Source: Burkholderiaceae bacterium (GTDB taxonomy: Bacteria; Pseudomonadota; Gammaproteobacteria; Burkholderiales; Burkholderiaceae_C). Taken from it: DNA of 64,000 bases. The stretch lies in contig JAHCKM010000002.1 in NCBI GenBank assembly GCA_026125795.1, positions 1,302,001 to 1,366,000 of the forward strand, read 5' to 3'. Below the pieces are notes generated by a model. The model had not been told where the DNA came from and did no database searches. It worked only from the letters and a program-made list of their open reading frames with translations. The position numbers were made by a program, and so were the translations under genes. Below, in pieces: positions 17,856-28,737 of the stretch (position 1 is its first letter; each line of letters begins with the position of its first letter).

Positions 17856-18653
17856 ATGCAGACCTTCGGCCTCATCATCGTCGGCGACGAAATCCTCTCG
17901 GGCAAGCGCCAGGACAAGCACCTGCCCAAGGTGATCGAGCTGCTCGGCGCACGCGGCCTGGCGCTGGGCTGGGCGCGTTACGTGGGCGACGATCGCGGCG
18001 CGATCACGGCCGTGTTGTGCGATGCCTTTGCCAGCGGCGACGCCGTGTTCTGCTGCGGCGGCATCGGCGCCACGCCCGACGATCACACGCGCCAGGGCGC
18101 GGCTGCCGCGCTCGGGCTGCCGCTGCAACTTCATCCGCAGGCCCGGGCGTTGATCCTCGAGCGCATGCGCGACGTGGCTCGCGAGCAGGGCCTGCCGTAC
18201 GAGCCCGACCGGCCCGACAACCTGCACCGGCTCAACATGGGCATGTTCCCCGCCGGTGCCGATCTCGTTCCGAACCCGTACAACAAGATCCCCGGGTTCA
18301 GCGTGCGACACGTGCACTTCCTGCCGGGGTTCCCGGTGATGGCGCATCCGATGATCGAGTGGCTGCTCGACACACGCTATGCGCATCTGCACGGCACGCA
18401 GGCGCGCAGCGAAAGGTCGGTGATCGTCACCGGCTCGATGGAGGCCACGCTGACGCCGTTGATGGAGGAGATCGAAGCGTGCTTTCCGGGCGTGAAGGTG
18501 TTCAGCCTGCCGAGCGTCGACCATCCGACGTGGGGCCGTCACATCGAGTTGGGCGTCAAGGGCGAGAGCCGGTCGACTGAGGCGGCGTTCGCCGCGCTGA
18601 AGGCTGGATTGGGTGCATTGGGGGCGGCACTCGGACCCGATCTGGTGCGCTGA
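17856..18653 (+). CDS. CinA N-terminal (molybdopterin-binding-like) domain protein
   Basis: 265 residues. The N-terminal half is the MoCF/CinA domain: FGLIIVGDEILSGKRQDKH, VFCCGGIGATPDDHTRQGAA. The C-terminal pyridine-nucleotide deamidase domain of full CinA is absent. In characterised homologues this domain has ADP-ribose pyrophosphatase or nucleotide-hydrolase activity. The gene ends just before the glnA control region and is not part of that transcript. Confidence 0.9.
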   Translation: MQTFGLIIVGDEILSGKRQDKHLPKVIELLGARGLALGWARYVGDDRGAITAVLCDAFASGDAVFCCGGIGATPDDHTRQGAAAALGLPLQLHPQARALILERMRDVAREQGLPYEPDRPDNLHRLNMGMFPAGADLVPNPYNKIPGFSVRHVHFLPGFPVMAHPMIEWLLDTRYAHLHGTQARSERSVIVTGSMEATLTPLMEEIEACFPGVKVFSLPSVDHPTWGRHIELGVKGESRSTEAAFAALKAGLGALGAALGPDLVR

Positions 18654-18666
18654 ACTGCCGAGGTGA

Positions 18667-18705
18667 TGCACCTTTGAGGTGCCACAATGGCACCGCCTGA
18701 GTGCC
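18667..18705 (+). promoter_or_regulatory. Two tandem NtrC-binding sites upstream of glnA
   Basis: Site 1 is TGCACC-TTTGA-GGTGCC (18667-18683) and site 2 is GGCACC-GCCTG-AGTGCC (18689-18705). Both match the enterobacterial NtrC dyad (TGCACC-N5-GGTGCA) and their centres are 22 bp apart, two helical turns, on the same DNA face. They lie about 90-110 bp upstream of the likely start of transcription, the classic enhancer position. Confidence 0.75.
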
Positions 18706-18757
18706 GGGGTTGTGGTCGCCGATCCTCGCGCCCAGGGCGCCGCCAATGGCAGGTCAA

Positions 18758-18773
18758 TGGCATGGTTTCTGCT
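18758..18773 (+). promoter_or_regulatory. Sigma54 promoter of glnA
   Basis: TGGCATGGTTTCTGCT places GG at 18759-18760 and GC at 18771-18772, exactly 12 bases apart, and matches the -24/-12 consensus TGGCAY-N5-TTGCW in all but one base. With the NtrC boxes upstream this is a nitrogen-regulated promoter. Expected start of transcription is near 18784, giving a leader of about 125 bases. Confidence 0.78.
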
Positions 18774-18907
18774 AGATTGCCGGGTGCTTCGCGGCACGCG
18801 ACCTGCAAGCCCTGCGCCGCAGCCGTCGTTCCCAAGAAGAAGGTCGCCCTGGGGCGACTTCGTTCCCCACAACCTCCAACACTCGCGTTCCGCTTAGGAG
18901 ATTCTTG

Positions 18908-20323
18908 ATGGCAAAGACCGTCGCCGACGTGATGAAGATGGTGAAAGAAAACGAGATCAAGTTCGTTGATTTCCGCTTCACCGATACCCGCGGCAAAGAG
19001 CAACACGTCTCGGTGCCCGTGTCGGCATTCGACGAAGACAAGTTCACCTCGGGTCACGCGTTCGACGGCTCGTCGATCGCCGGCTGGAAAGGCATCGAAG
19101 CCTCCGACATGCTGCTGATGCCCGACCCGGCCACCGCCAACGTCGACCCGTTCTACGAAGAGCCCACGCTGATCCTCACCTGCGACGTGCTCGAGCCCGG
19201 CGACGGCAAGCCCTATGAGCGCGACCCGCGCTCGCTGGCCAAGCGGGCCGAGGCGTACCTCAAGAGCAGCGGCATCGGCGACGCCGCGTTCTTCGGTCCC
19301 GAGCCCGAGTTCTTCATCTTCGACCAGGTGCGCTGGAACGTCGACATGTCGGGCTGCTTCGTGAAGATCGATTCCGAAGAGGCACCGTGGAGCACCGGCT
19401 CGGACTTCGAAGGCGGCAACCTCGGCCACCGGCCGGCGGTGAAGGGCGGTTATTTCCCGGTGCCACCGGTCGACAGCTTCCAAGACATGCGCAGCGAGAT
19501 GTGCCTGCTGCTCGAGCAGATGGGCATCCCGGTCGAGGTGCATCACCATGAAGTGGGCGGCATGGGCCAGAACGAGCTCGGCACCAAGTTCTCCACCCTC
19601 GTGCAGCGCGCCGACTGGCTGATGCTGCAGAAGTACATCATCCACAACGTGGCGCACGCCTATGGCAAGACGGCCACATTCATGCCCAAGCCGGTGGTCG
19701 GCGACAACGGCAGCGGCATGCACGTGCACCAGAGCGTGTGGAAGGGCGGCAAGAACCTGTTCGCCGGTGACGGCTACGCCGGGCTGAGCGAGTTCGCGCT
19801 GTACTACATCGGCGGCATCATCAAGCACGCCCGCGCGCTCAACGCGATCACCAATCCCGGCACCAACAGCTACAAGCGGCTGGTGCCCGGCTTCGAGGCG
19901 CCGGTCAAGCTGGCCTACAGCTCGCGCAACCGTTCGGCGTCGGTGCGCATTCCGTACGTGGCCAACCCGAAGGGCCGTCGCATCGAGGTGCGCTTCCCCG
20001 ACCCCACCTGCAACCCGTACCTGGCCTTCAGCGCGATGCTGATGGCTGGTCTGGACGGCGTGGAGAACAACATCCACCCCGGCGAGGCCGCTACCAAGGA
20101 CCTGTACCACCTGCCGCCGGAAGAAGACGCGAAGATCCCCACCGTCTGCAACAGCCTCGACCAGGCGCTGGAGTACCTGGACAAGGGCCGCGCCTTCCTG
20201 ACCAAGGGCGGCGTGTTCACCGACGCCTACATCGACGCCTACATCGAGCTGAAGATGCAGGAGGTGACGCGCTTCCGCATGACCACGCATCCGGTCGAGT
20301 TCGACATGTACTACAGCCTGTGA
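18908..20323 (+). CDS. glnA: Glutamine synthetase, type I
   Basis: 471 residues, the usual GSI-beta length. It makes glutamine from glutamate, ammonia and ATP and is the main ammonium-assimilating enzyme. Visible motifs: [17 protein letters not shown], the metal-site [46 protein letters not shown], and the adenylylation loop DLYHLPPEE with its Tyr, so activity is probably also controlled by GlnE. The ATG at 18908 follows AGGAG (18896-18900). ntrB and ntrC lie downstream with one small gene between. Confidence 0.98.
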   Translation: MAKTVADVMKMVKENEIKFVDFRFTDTRGKEQHVSVPVSAFDEDKFTSGHAFDGSSIAGWKGIEASDMLLMPDPATANVDPFYEEPTLILTCDVLEPGDGKPYERDPRSLAKRAEAYLKSSGIGDAAFFGPEPEFFIFDQVRWNVDMSGCFVKIDSEEAPWSTGSDFEGGNLGHRPAVKGGYFPVPPVDSFQDMRSEMCLLLEQMGIPVEVHHHEVGGMGQNELGTKFSTLVQRADWLMLQKYIIHNVAHAYGKTATFMPKPVVGDNGSGMHVHQSVWKGGKNLFAGDGYAGLSEFALYYIGGIIKHARALNAITNPGTNSYKRLVPGFEAPVKLAYSSRNRSASVRIPYVANPKGRRIEVRFPDPTCNPYLAFSAMLMAGLDGVENNIHPGEAATKDLYHLPPEEDAKIPTVCNSLDQALEYLDKGRAFLTKGGVFTDAYIDAYIELKMQEVTRFRMTTHPVEFDMYYSL

Positions 20324-20371
20324 TGCGTCCGACCGGCCGGTTGCCGCGCGCAACCGGGCGCCGATCGTGTC

Positions 20372-20401
20372 AAAGGGACGGCCCCCGGGTCGTCCCTTTT
20401 T
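20372..20401 (+). terminator. Intrinsic terminator after glnA
   Basis: AAAGGGACG (20372-20380) pairs with CGTCCCTTT (20391-20399) around a GC-rich 10-base loop and is followed by a T run (20397-20401). Its position 49 bases after the glnA stop separates glnA from the downstream genes; read-through may still supply ntrBC. Confidence 0.8.
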
Positions 20402-20479
20402 CGTTGTGTGTCACCAGTTTGCGACAATGCCGCGTTGGAGATGGGAACGCTGGCCCCGCGGGCCATTGGAGTTTCATCA

Positions 20480-21007
20480 ATGAAACATCGGTCGTGGTCG
20501 CTGTGTTTCCTCGCCTTGGCCGCCCCGGCGGCCTGGTCGCAGGGCGCTGCGGCCACCGCAGCTACCGTGTACCGCTGCCCCGGACCGCCGATCCTGTACA
20601 CGGACCAGATCACGCCGCAGGAAGCCAAGGAAAAGAACTGCCGCACCATCGAAGGCGCGCCGGTGACGATTGTCCAGACCGCCAAGCCCGCTCCGGCTGC
20701 GGCGCGCAAGGGCGAAGCTTCCGCGGGATCGGGCGGGCGCGGCCCGGAGAGCAGGGTCGATCCCAATGCGCAGCGCCAGCGCGACGGCGATGCGCGCAAG
20801 CTGCTCGAGGCCGAGCTGCAGCGCGAGGAGCAGCGCCTGGTCGAGTTGCAGCGCGAGTTCAACAACGGCGAGCCCGAACGGCGCGGCGACGAGCGCAATG
20901 CGCAGAAGTACATCGATCGCGTGGCCGACATGCGGGCGCAGATCGCGCGCAAGCAGGAAGACATCGCTGCGATCAAGCGCGAGATCGCCAAGCTGCAGCA
21001 GCAGTGA
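20480..21007 (+). CDS. DUF4124-like secreted coiled-coil protein
   Basis: 175 residues. MKHRSWSLCFLALAAPAAWS is a signal peptide. Residues 25-65 resemble the small DUF4124 domain (VYRCPGPPILYTDQITPQEA with a later Cys), then a Pro/Ala linker and a C-terminal coiled coil (about 100-175, repeated Glu/Arg/Gln heptads ending IAKLQQQ). Start at 20480 follows TTGGAG (20465-20470). A GACAAT element at 20424-20429 may be its own -10. Similar genes sit between glnA and ntrB in many Burkholderiales; no function in nitrogen control is known. Confidence 0.85.
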   Translation: MKHRSWSLCFLALAAPAAWSQGAAATAATVYRCPGPPILYTDQITPQEAKEKNCRTIEGAPVTIVQTAKPAPAAARKGEASAGSGGRGPESRVDPNAQRQRDGDARKLLEAELQREEQRLVELQREFNNGEPERRGDERNAQKYIDRVADMRAQIARKQEDIAAIKREIAKLQQQ

Positions 21008-21030
21008 GCGCCGTACGGCCGCTCCGAAGG

Positions 21031-21075
21031 CGCTCGCCCCCCCTCGGGGGGACGGTGCAGAGCGCCCAGGGGGCC
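21031..21075. repeat. Dispersed GC palindromic repeat between the DUF4124 gene and ntrB
   Basis: A C7-type block and CGGGGGG block (CGCTCG then CCCCCCCTCGGGGGG, 21031-21051), 17 bases, and GGGGGCC (21069-21075). The same CGCTC...CCCTCGGGGGG...GGGGGCC architecture recurs inside ntrB (21668-21712). Confidence 0.55.
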
Positions 21076-21121
21076 ACGTGATCCGCACGCCGCGGCGCCT
21101 TCAAAGGGCTGCCGCGCGGTG

Positions 21122-22300
21122 ATGATGAGCAGCGAGCAGCGGTACGAGGCCTTTGATCTGCTGGCCACGCTGGTCGCGTTGGCCAAGCCCGACGGCACGG
21201 TGCTGTTCGTCAACGCGGGATTCGAGGCGGTGGTCGGCCTGTCGCGGCGCGCGCTGGTGCGCACCAGCCTGTTCGAGCGCTTCACCGACGCCGCCGCGCT
21301 GCAGGACACGTTGCTCGCGGTGGCGCACAACGAAATCGCCACCGGTCGCCTGCAGGCGACGCTGCGGCGCGGCGGCACGGCGAGCTCACCGGAAGACCTG
21401 CCTGTGCACGTGATCGTCACGCAGGTCGACGCGCGCAGCGACCGCCGCGCCACGCCCGGCTCGGAGCTGGTGCTGGTCGAGATGATCGAGGTCGAGCAGC
21501 AGACACGGCAGGATCGCGAGGAACGCGCGCTCGACCAGATCCAGGCCAATCGCGAGCTGATCCGCAACCTCGCGCACGAGATCAAGAACCCACTGGGCGG
21601 CATTCGCGGTGCGGCGCAATTGCTGGCCATGGAACTGGGCCATCCGCAGGGCAGGCCGAGGGAAGATCGCTCCCCTCGGGGGGCGGCCGCCGGCTACGGC
21701 GGTCCGGGGGCCGTCGGTTCGCCGGAACTCATCGAATACACCGAAGTGATCGTGCACGAGGCCGATCGGCTGCAGGCACTGGTCGACCGGCTGCTCGCGC
21801 CGCACCGGCGCCCTCACCTGGTGGGTGACGTCAACATCCACGAGGTGTGCGAGCGTGTGCGCTCGGTCGTACTGGCAGAGTTTCCGCGCGGCCTGACCGT
21901 GGCGCGCGACTACGACGTGTCGCTGCCGGAGTTCCGGGGCGACCGCGAACAACTCATCCAGGCGCTGCTCAACATCGTGCAGAACGCGGCCCACGCGCTT
22001 GGCGAGCGGGTGGCCGCGGGAGATGCGCGCATCGTGTTGCGTACACGCGTGCAGCGACAGGTGACGATTGGCAAGCAGCGCTGCAGACTGGCACTGGAAT
22101 TGCATGTCGAGGACAACGGGCCCGGTGTGCCCGATGCCATCCGCGATCGCATCTTCTACCCTTTGGTATCGGGGCGCGACGGCGGCTCAGGCCTCGGTCT
22201 CACGTTGGCTCAGATGTTCGTGCAGCAGCACCATGGTTCGATCGACTGTGATTCGGTGCCGGGCCGCACGGTGTTCAAGATCGTGATTCCGCTGCCTTGA
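21122..22300 (+). CDS. glnL: Nitrogen regulation sensor histidine kinase NtrB
   Basis: 392 residues: PAS domain (about 10-120), DHp helix with the phosphorylatable His152 in NLAHEIKNPLGGIRGAAQLL, and a HATPase domain with the N-box (LLNIVQNAAHAL), G1 box DNGPGVPD and G2 GGSGLGLTLA. It phosphorylates or dephosphorylates NtrC depending on PII. About 27 residues (175-201, Gly/Pro/Arg-rich) between the two DHp helices are absent from other NtrB proteins and are encoded by a palindromic repeat; the flanking ELIEYTEVIVHEADRLQALV continues the normal sequence. The frame stays open. Confidence 0.95.
   Translation: MMSSEQRYEAFDLLATLVALAKPDGTVLFVNAGFEAVVGLSRRALVRTSLFERFTDAAALQDTLLAVAHNEIATGRLQATLRRGGTASSPEDLPVHVIVTQVDARSDRRATPGSELVLVEMIEVEQQTRQDREERALDQIQANRELIRNLAHEIKNPLGGIRGAAQLLAMELGHPQGRPREDRSPRGAAAGYGGPGAVGSPELIEYTEVIVHEADRLQALVDRLLAPHRRPHLVGDVNIHEVCERVRSVVLAEFPRGLTVARDYDVSLPEFRGDREQLIQALLNIVQNAAHALGERVAAGDARIVLRTRVQRQVTIGKQRCRLALELHVEDNGPGVPDAIRDRIFYPLVSGRDGGSGLGLTLAQMFVQQHHGSIDCDSVPGRTVFKIVIPLP
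21668..21712. repeat. Dispersed GC palindromic repeat inserted in frame within ntrB
   Basis: CGCTCCCCTCGGGGGG (21668-21683), 22 bases with an internal GCCGCCGGCTACGGCGG dyad, then GGGGGCC (21706-21712). It matches the intergenic element at 21031-21075 in its two conserved blocks and translates into the extra Gly/Pro/Arg-rich segment of NtrB. Confidence 0.6.
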
Positions 22301-22337
22301 TGGATTGCACAGCGCCGACAACGAGAAGACCAAGCCG

Positions 22338-23819
<1,482 letters not shown>

Positions 23820-23866
23820 CACCGCGGGGCTGATCGGGCGCTGCGGCGGTGCGCTCCTGGCGGTGC

Positions 23867-24463
23867 CTACTTCGTGGTCGTGAGGGCGCCGTTGCCGGTG
23901 ACCTGCGCGTAGATCGCGTCGAGTTCCATCCGGTGCGTCCAGCTCACTTCGGCTTCCTGGTACTGCGACTCCGAAGCTTCCTGCACGTCGATGTTGGCGA
24001 TGTCGCCACGCAGGTTCACCGGTGCACGCCGGCGCAACGCCTCGTCGATGCGCACGCGCAGCGGCATGATTTCATCGCTGCGACGTGCACCTTCGAGCAT
24101 GTCGAGCTGGTCCATCGCGCGTTGCAGCACCTTGTCGGGCAGCTCGATCAGCGCGCGCGAGCCGATGCGCGCCAGCGCCTGCTCGAGGTGCCTCAGGTGC
24201 GGCACGACCTGGCGCGCGTCTTCGTGCCGCGCCAGCAGCGCCTGCAACGCCTCGTGCGCCATGCGCAGCGCTTCTCCGCGGCTGCTGCCTCGCGAGCTGG
24301 GGGGCTGCAGCTTCGTCTCCGCGAACACCACGTGCAGCTGCCAACCGATGCGTTTGAGCTTGAGCGGGCGGCTGAACAACTTGCTGGCCCATTTCTTCAG
24401 GGGATTGGGGCCGCTTTTGCGAGCAGTGGCGCTCTTGCCGTTTCGGGCGGTCGCTGCGGGCAT
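23867..24463 (-). CDS. Conserved hypothetical protein
   Basis: 198 residues, soluble, no signal peptide. The N-terminus is basic (Lys/Arg-rich, 1-40), followed by a beta segment (RIGWQLHVVFAETKLQPP), a helical bundle region with many Leu/Ala heptads (about 68-135, EALRMAHEALQALLARHEDA) and an acidic C-terminus (VQEASESQYQEAEVSWTHRM). I do not recognise the family and see no catalytic motif. It converges with ntrC 47 bases away. Codon use and composition match the surrounding genes. Confidence 0.7.
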   Translation of the reverse strand: MPAATARNGKSATARKSGPNPLKKWASKLFSRPLKLKRIGWQLHVVFAETKLQPPSSRGSSRGEALRMAHEALQALLARHEDARQVVPHLRHLEQALARIGSRALIELPDKVLQRAMDQLDMLEGARRSDEIMPLRVRIDEALRRRAPVNLRGDIANIDVQEASESQYQEAEVSWTHRMELDAIYAQVTGNGALTTTK

Positions 24464-24669
24464 GGGTGAAGCGTGTTCGGTTTGGATGTTTTCGGTGGCC
24501 GACGAGCGGTGGACAGGCCGGCGCGAGTGGATGCAGCCTAGCGGAGCGCTGTCGAAAAAGTGTTAAAGGTCACCTTCAATTGCCACGCCGTGTGACGCTT
24601 GTCGCGGCGTCCAACCGTTACCGCGCGCACCCTTGCGCAAGACCAAACGGGCGCCGGTTCGTGTGCCGT

Positions 24670-25479
24670 TCAGGCGCCGGCGGATCCCAGCTCGACCCAT
24701 GCCGGCGCGTGGTCGCTCGGCTTGTCGCGTCCGCGCACGGCACGGTCGACGCCGGCGCGCTGCAGCAGCGCCGCCGCGGCTCGGTTGAGCAGCAGGTGGT
24801 CGATGCGCAGCCCGGCGTTGCGCTCCCAGCGGTTGCGGAAGTAGTCCCAGAAGGTGTACATGGGCTCGCGCGGGTACAGGTGGTGGATCGCGTCGGTCCA
24901 GCCCTGCGTCAACAGCCGCCGATAGGCGTCGCGGGTCTCCGGCTGCAACAGCGCGTCGTTGAGCCATGACTTGGCCGAATAGATGTCGCACGTGTCGTTG
25001 GTCGGCACCACGTTGTAGTCGCCGGCCAGCACCACGGGCTCCTCGCGCCCACACAGCGTCTGCGCATGCTGGATCAAGCGATCGAACCAGGCCAGCTTGT
25101 AGTCGAACTTCGGCCCCGGTTGCGGGTTGCCGTTGGGCAGATAGATTGACGCGACGGTGAGTTCAGCCGCGCCGACGCGCACGCGTGCCTCGAGGTAGCG
25201 GCTGTGCGTGTCGTCGGGATCGCCCGGCAGCCCGCGCCGCTGTTCGTTGGGTGCCGCCCCTTTGGCAAGCACCGCCACGCCGTTGAAGCCCTTCTGGCCA
25301 TGCCACACGGCGCCATAACCGGCTTGGCTGAAGGCGGATTCGGGGAAGGTGGCGTCGGAAGTCTTGAGTTCCTGCAGGCAGGCCACGTCGGGCTGCGACT
25401 CGGCGAGCCACTCGAGCACGCGCGGCAGCCGGCTGGTGATGCCGTTGACGTTGAAGGTCGCGATCTTCATCACGTTCAT
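24670..25479 (-). CDS. xth: Exodeoxyribonuclease III (AP endonuclease)
   Basis: 269 residues of the ExoIII/EEP fold: MKIATFNVNGITSRLPRVLE, metal Glu in ACLQELKT, catalytic GDYNVVP, the RIDHLLL strand and the final SDHAPAW His. It cuts DNA 5' of abasic sites and degrades from 3' ends in base-excision repair. Its ATG at 25479 overlaps the folA stop (ATGA), so it is translationally coupled; a second in-frame ATG at 25470 is the family's usual start. Third gene of thyA-folA-xth. Confidence 0.94.
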   Translation of the reverse strand: MNVMKIATFNVNGITSRLPRVLEWLAESQPDVACLQELKTSDATFPESAFSQAGYGAVWHGQKGFNGVAVLAKGAAPNEQRRGLPGDPDDTHSRYLEARVRVGAAELTVASIYLPNGNPQPGPKFDYKLAWFDRLIQHAQTLCGREEPVVLAGDYNVVPTNDTCDIYSAKSWLNDALLQPETRDAYRRLLTQGWTDAIHHLYPREPMYTFWDYFRNRWERNAGLRIDHLLLNRAAAALLQRAGVDRAVRGRDKPSDHAPAWVELGSAGA

Positions 25480-26027
25480 CGTAGCGGCTTGGATGAGCGC
25501 TTCCTGCGGTAGGTGACGAAATCGAAGGCCAGACCTTCTTCCGGCTGTTGCGGCACGCGCTGCACCTCATCGAAGGCCGCGCGATCCCAGTACGGAAACT
25601 GGGTGTCGCCACTGACGTCGGCCTGCACCTCGGTGAGCTCGAGCACATCGGCCAGCGGCAGCGCTTCGCGGTACAGCTGCGCGCCGCCGATCACGCACAC
25701 CCGGCGCGAAGCATCCAGCCGCAGTTGCGCCAGCCGCAGCGCGGCCGGCAATGATGGCGCCACCTGCGCGCCATCGGCGCGCCAGCCGGCGCGGCGGCTG
25801 ACGACGATGTTGGTGCGCCCCGGCAACGGGCGGTAGCGCGGTGACAGGGAATCCCACGTGCGCCGGCCCATGATCACCGGGCAGCCGCGCGTCACGTCGC
25901 GAAAGTGCGCCATGTCGGCGCTCAGGTGCCAAGGCAGCTTGCCATCGCGGCCAATCACGCCGTTGCGTGCGACGGCGGCGACCAGCACCAGATCGAATGG
26001 ACGATCGGACAATGGGGCCCGGGTCAC
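25476..26027 (-). CDS. folA: Dihydrofolate reductase
   Basis: 183 residues. It reduces dihydrofolate with NADPH, regenerating the folate oxidised by ThyA, whose gene lies 11 bases upstream. Family motifs: LVAAVARNGVIGRDGKLPWH (substrate and NADPH contacts), MGRRTWDSL, RTNIVVSRR, and the conserved CVIGGAQLYREALPLADVLELT with TEV region. N-terminal Asp/Glu of the active site is in the LPWHLSADMAHF segment (Asp). Confidence 0.96.
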   Translation of the reverse strand: MTRAPLSDRPFDLVLVAAVARNGVIGRDGKLPWHLSADMAHFRDVTRGCPVIMGRRTWDSLSPRYRPLPGRTNIVVSRRAGWRADGAQVAPSLPAALRLAQLRLDASRRVCVIGGAQLYREALPLADVLELTEVQADVSGDTQFPYWDRAAFDEVQRVPQQPEEGLAFDFVTYRRKRSSKPLR

Positions 26028-26038
26028 AAAGGCGCTGG

Positions 26039-26851
26039 TCAGACGGCCACCGGCGCTTTGATCGCGGGGTGGGACTGGTAGTCGAGGATCTCGAAGTCGT
26101 CGTACTCGTAGTCAAAGATCGACGGCGGCTTGCGCTTCAGCCGCAGCAGCGGATAGCGCAGCGGCGTGCGGGCGAGCTGGGTTTGCACTTGTTCGAGATG
26201 GTTGTTGTAGATGTGGCAGTCACCACCGGTCCAGATGAAGTCACCGACGTCGAGGTCGCATTGCTGCGCCAGCATGTGCGTCAGCAACGCGTAGCTCGCG
26301 ATGTTGAACGGCACGCCGAGAAACACGTCGGCGCTGCGCTGGTAGAGCTGGCAGCTCAGCCTGCCTCCGGCCACATAGAACTGAAAGAACGCGTGGCACG
26401 GTGCAAGAGCCATCCTCGGCAGATCGGCCACGTTCCATGCGCTCACGATGATGCGGCGCGAGTCGGGGTTGGTCTTGAGCTGCTTGACCACCTCGGCGAT
26501 CTGGTCGATGTGTCCACCGTCGGGGGCTGGCCAGCTGCGCCACTGCACGCCGTACACCGGGCCGAGCTCGCCCTCCGGGCTGGCCCACTCGTCCCAGATG
26601 GTGACGCCACGCTCCTGCAGCCAGCGCGCGTTGGAATCGCCGCGCAGGAACCACAACAGCTCCACAGCGATGCTCTTGAAGTGCACCTTCTTCGTCGTGA
26701 CGAGCGGAAAGCCCTGGTGCAGGTCGAAGCGCATCTGGTGACCGAACACGCTGCGCGTGCCGGTGCCGGTGCGGTCAGCCTTCGGCACGCCGTGCACGAG
26801 CACATGGCGCATGAAGTCCTCGTATTGGGAGCGCACGGGCCGGTTCGACAT
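26039..26851 (-). CDS. thyA: Thymidylate synthase
   Basis: 270 residues, standard ThyA length. It methylates dUMP to dTMP with methylene-tetrahydrofolate. Visible motifs: [19 protein letters not shown], the catalytic Cys in [32 protein letters not shown], and [10 protein letters not shown]. The start at 26851 gives the expected [21 protein letters not shown]-terminus. First gene of the thyA-folA-xth unit. Confidence 0.97.
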   Translation of the reverse strand: MSNRPVRSQYEDFMRHVLVHGVPKADRTGTGTRSVFGHQMRFDLHQGFPLVTTKKVHFKSIAVELLWFLRGDSNARWLQERGVTIWDEWASPEGELGPVYGVQWRSWPAPDGGHIDQIAEVVKQLKTNPDSRRIIVSAWNVADLPRMALAPCHAFFQFYVAGGRLSCQLYQRSADVFLGVPFNIASYALLTHMLAQQCDLDVGDFIWTGGDCHIYNNHLEQVQTQLARTPLRYPLLRLKRKPPSIFDYEYDDFEILDYQSHPAIKAPVAV

Positions 26852-26864
26852 GATGCGCGGCATT

Positions 26865-28697
26865 CTAGGGCGCGCTGCCGTGCAGATCGAACTGCATCGC
26901 GGCCAAGCGCGCGTACAAGCCGTCGCGCGCCACCAGCTCGGCATGGGTGCCGCTGTCGACGATGCGCCCTTGGTCCAGCACGACGATGCGGTCGGCGCGT
27001 TGCACCGTGGCCAGGCGGTGCGCGATGACGAGCGTGGTGCGATTCTTCATCGCCGCCTCGAGTGCAGCCTGCACCATGCGCTCGCTTTCGGCATCGAGCG
27101 CGCTGGTGGCCTCGTCGAGCAGCAGCAGCGGCGGGTTCTTCAGCATCGCGCGTGCGATGGCGATGCGCTGGCGCTGCCCGCCCGACAGCCGCACGCCGCG
27201 CTCGCCGAGGAAGCTGGCGTAGCCGTCGGGCAGCGCGCTGATGAATTCGTGTGCGAACGCGGCGCGCGCGGCCGCGATCACGTCGGCATCGCTTGCGCCG
27301 GGCCGGCCGTAGCGGATGTTTTCCATGGCGCTGGTGGAGAACACCGTGCTGTCCTGCGGCACGATGCCCACACGAGCTCGCAAGTCGGCCAGCGCCACGT
27401 CGCGCACCGGCACGCCGTCGATGCGCACCTGACCGGAGCGCACGTCGTAGAAGCGCAGCAGCAGGTGGAACAGCGTGCTCTTGCCGGCACCGCTCGGGCC
27501 GACCAACGCCACCGTCTGGCCCGGACGCACGTGGAGCGACACGTCGCGCAGCGCCGCGTGCTGCGGCCGCGACGGGTAGTGGAACGTCAGCTGCTCGAAT
27601 GCCACCGCCGATCCGCCCACAGCGGCCGGCAGCGCTTGCGGTCGAGACGGCTCCTGCACCGGCGAGCGCGCCGCCAACAGTTCCATCAGCCGCTCGGTGG
27701 CGCCAGCGGCGCGCAGCAGATCGCCGTACACCTCCGACAGCACCGCAACGCTGCTGACGAGGATGATCACGTAGACCACGGTCTGGCCGAGGTGGCCGGC
27801 CGTGACCTGGCCGGCCAGCACCGCCTGCGTGCCCTGGTACAGGCCCCACAGAAACGTGCCGAACGTGGCGGTGATGATGAAGGCCACCAGCGCGGAGCGT
27901 ACGCGGGTGCGCCGCCGCGCGGTCTGGAACGCCTCTTCGGTCGAGCGCTCGAAGCGCGACTGTTCCCATGTCTCCTGCACGAAGCCCTGCACGACCGGGA
28001 TCGCATTCAGGACCTCGGCCGCGATCGCGCTGGAGTCGGCCACGCGATCCTGGCTGGCGCGGCTCAAGCGCCGCACGCGGCGCCCGAACAACAGCGACGG
28101 CAGCACCACCAGCACCAGGATGCCAAGCACCTGCGTCATCACGTAGGGGTTGGTGATGATCAGCATCACCAGCGCGCCGAGCCCCATCACCGTGTTGCGC
28201 AAGCCCATGCTCAAGCTCGAGCCGACCACCGTCTGCACCAACGTGGTATCGGTGGTCAGCCGCGACAGCACCTCGCCGGTCTGCGTGGTTTCAAAGAACT
28301 CGGGACTTTGGCGCAGCACGTGGGCATACACCGCGTTGCGCAGATCGGCCGTCACGCGCTCGCCGATCCAGCTCACCATGTAAAAGCGCGCCGCCGAGAA
28401 CAAGCCCAGCGCCAGGCCGACCAGAAACAACGCGAAGAAGTGCTCGCGCAAGGCCATCACACGCTCGCCCGGATCGGCGGCGATCAGGCCCTGGTCGATC
28501 AACGACTTCAGGGCCAGCGGCAGCACCAGCGTGCTGACCGCGGCCCCCACCAGGAACAGCAGGGCCAGCGCGATGCGGCCGCGGTAGGGGCGCAGGAAGG
28601 GCAGCAGGCCCGACAGCGAACGCGTCGAGCCTTTGGCTTCGACGCGCCGCAACGCGGCAACTGCACGCAGCGAGGGAGCGCTGTCGGCGGTGGACAT
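26865..28697 (-). CDS. ABC exporter, MsbA/half-transporter type
   Basis: 610 residues: six-helix transmembrane domain (about 30-330) fused to an ATPase domain (about 370-600) with Walker [12 protein letters not shown], signature [17 protein letters not shown], Walker [13 protein letters not shown] and switch His in VIAHRLAT. It works as a homodimer in the inner membrane, exporting lipids, peptides or drugs; the substrate is not evident. Spacing of 13 bases to thyA suggests read-through, but function is unrelated. Confidence 0.93.
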   Translation of the reverse strand: MSTADSAPSLRAVAALRRVEAKGSTRSLSGLLPFLRPYRGRIALALLFLVGAAVSTLVLPLALKSLIDQGLIAADPGERVMALREHFFALFLVGLALGLFSAARFYMVSWIGERVTADLRNAVYAHVLRQSPEFFETTQTGEVLSRLTTDTTLVQTVVGSSLSMGLRNTVMGLGALVMLIITNPYVMTQVLGILVLVVLPSLLFGRRVRRLSRASQDRVADSSAIAAEVLNAIPVVQGFVQETWEQSRFERSTEEAFQTARRRTRVRSALVAFIITATFGTFLWGLYQGTQAVLAGQVTAGHLGQTVVYVIILVSSVAVLSEVYGDLLRAAGATERLMELLAARSPVQEPSRPQALPAAVGGSAVAFEQLTFHYPSRPQHAALRDVSLHVRPGQTVALVGPSGAGKSTLFHLLLRFYDVRSGQVRIDGVPVRDVALADLRARVGIVPQDSTVFSTSAMENIRYGRPGASDADVIAAARAAFAHEFISALPDGYASFLGERGVRLSGGQRQRIAIARAMLKNPPLLLLDEATSALDAESERMVQAALEAAMKNRTTLVIAHRLATVQRADRIVVLDQGRIVDSGTHAELVARDGLYARLAAMQFDLHGSAP

Positions 28698-28737
28698 CGC
28701 CGCAGTCTACGGTGAGGCGACCGAGCGCTCAGAAAGA

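Noticed and set aside
18539-20353. 604-codon minus-strand frame opposite glnA
   Set aside because: The plus-strand glutamine synthetase is unambiguous and the mirror frame has no homology features.
23867-24463. YjgA/DarP ribosome factor
   Set aside because: Length is similar but the N-terminus and helical pattern do not match the family; left as hypothetical.
26757-28715. 652-codon plus-strand frame opposite the ABC exporter
   Set aside because: Composition is Arg/His-rich without any motif, and the opposite strand encodes a complete transporter.
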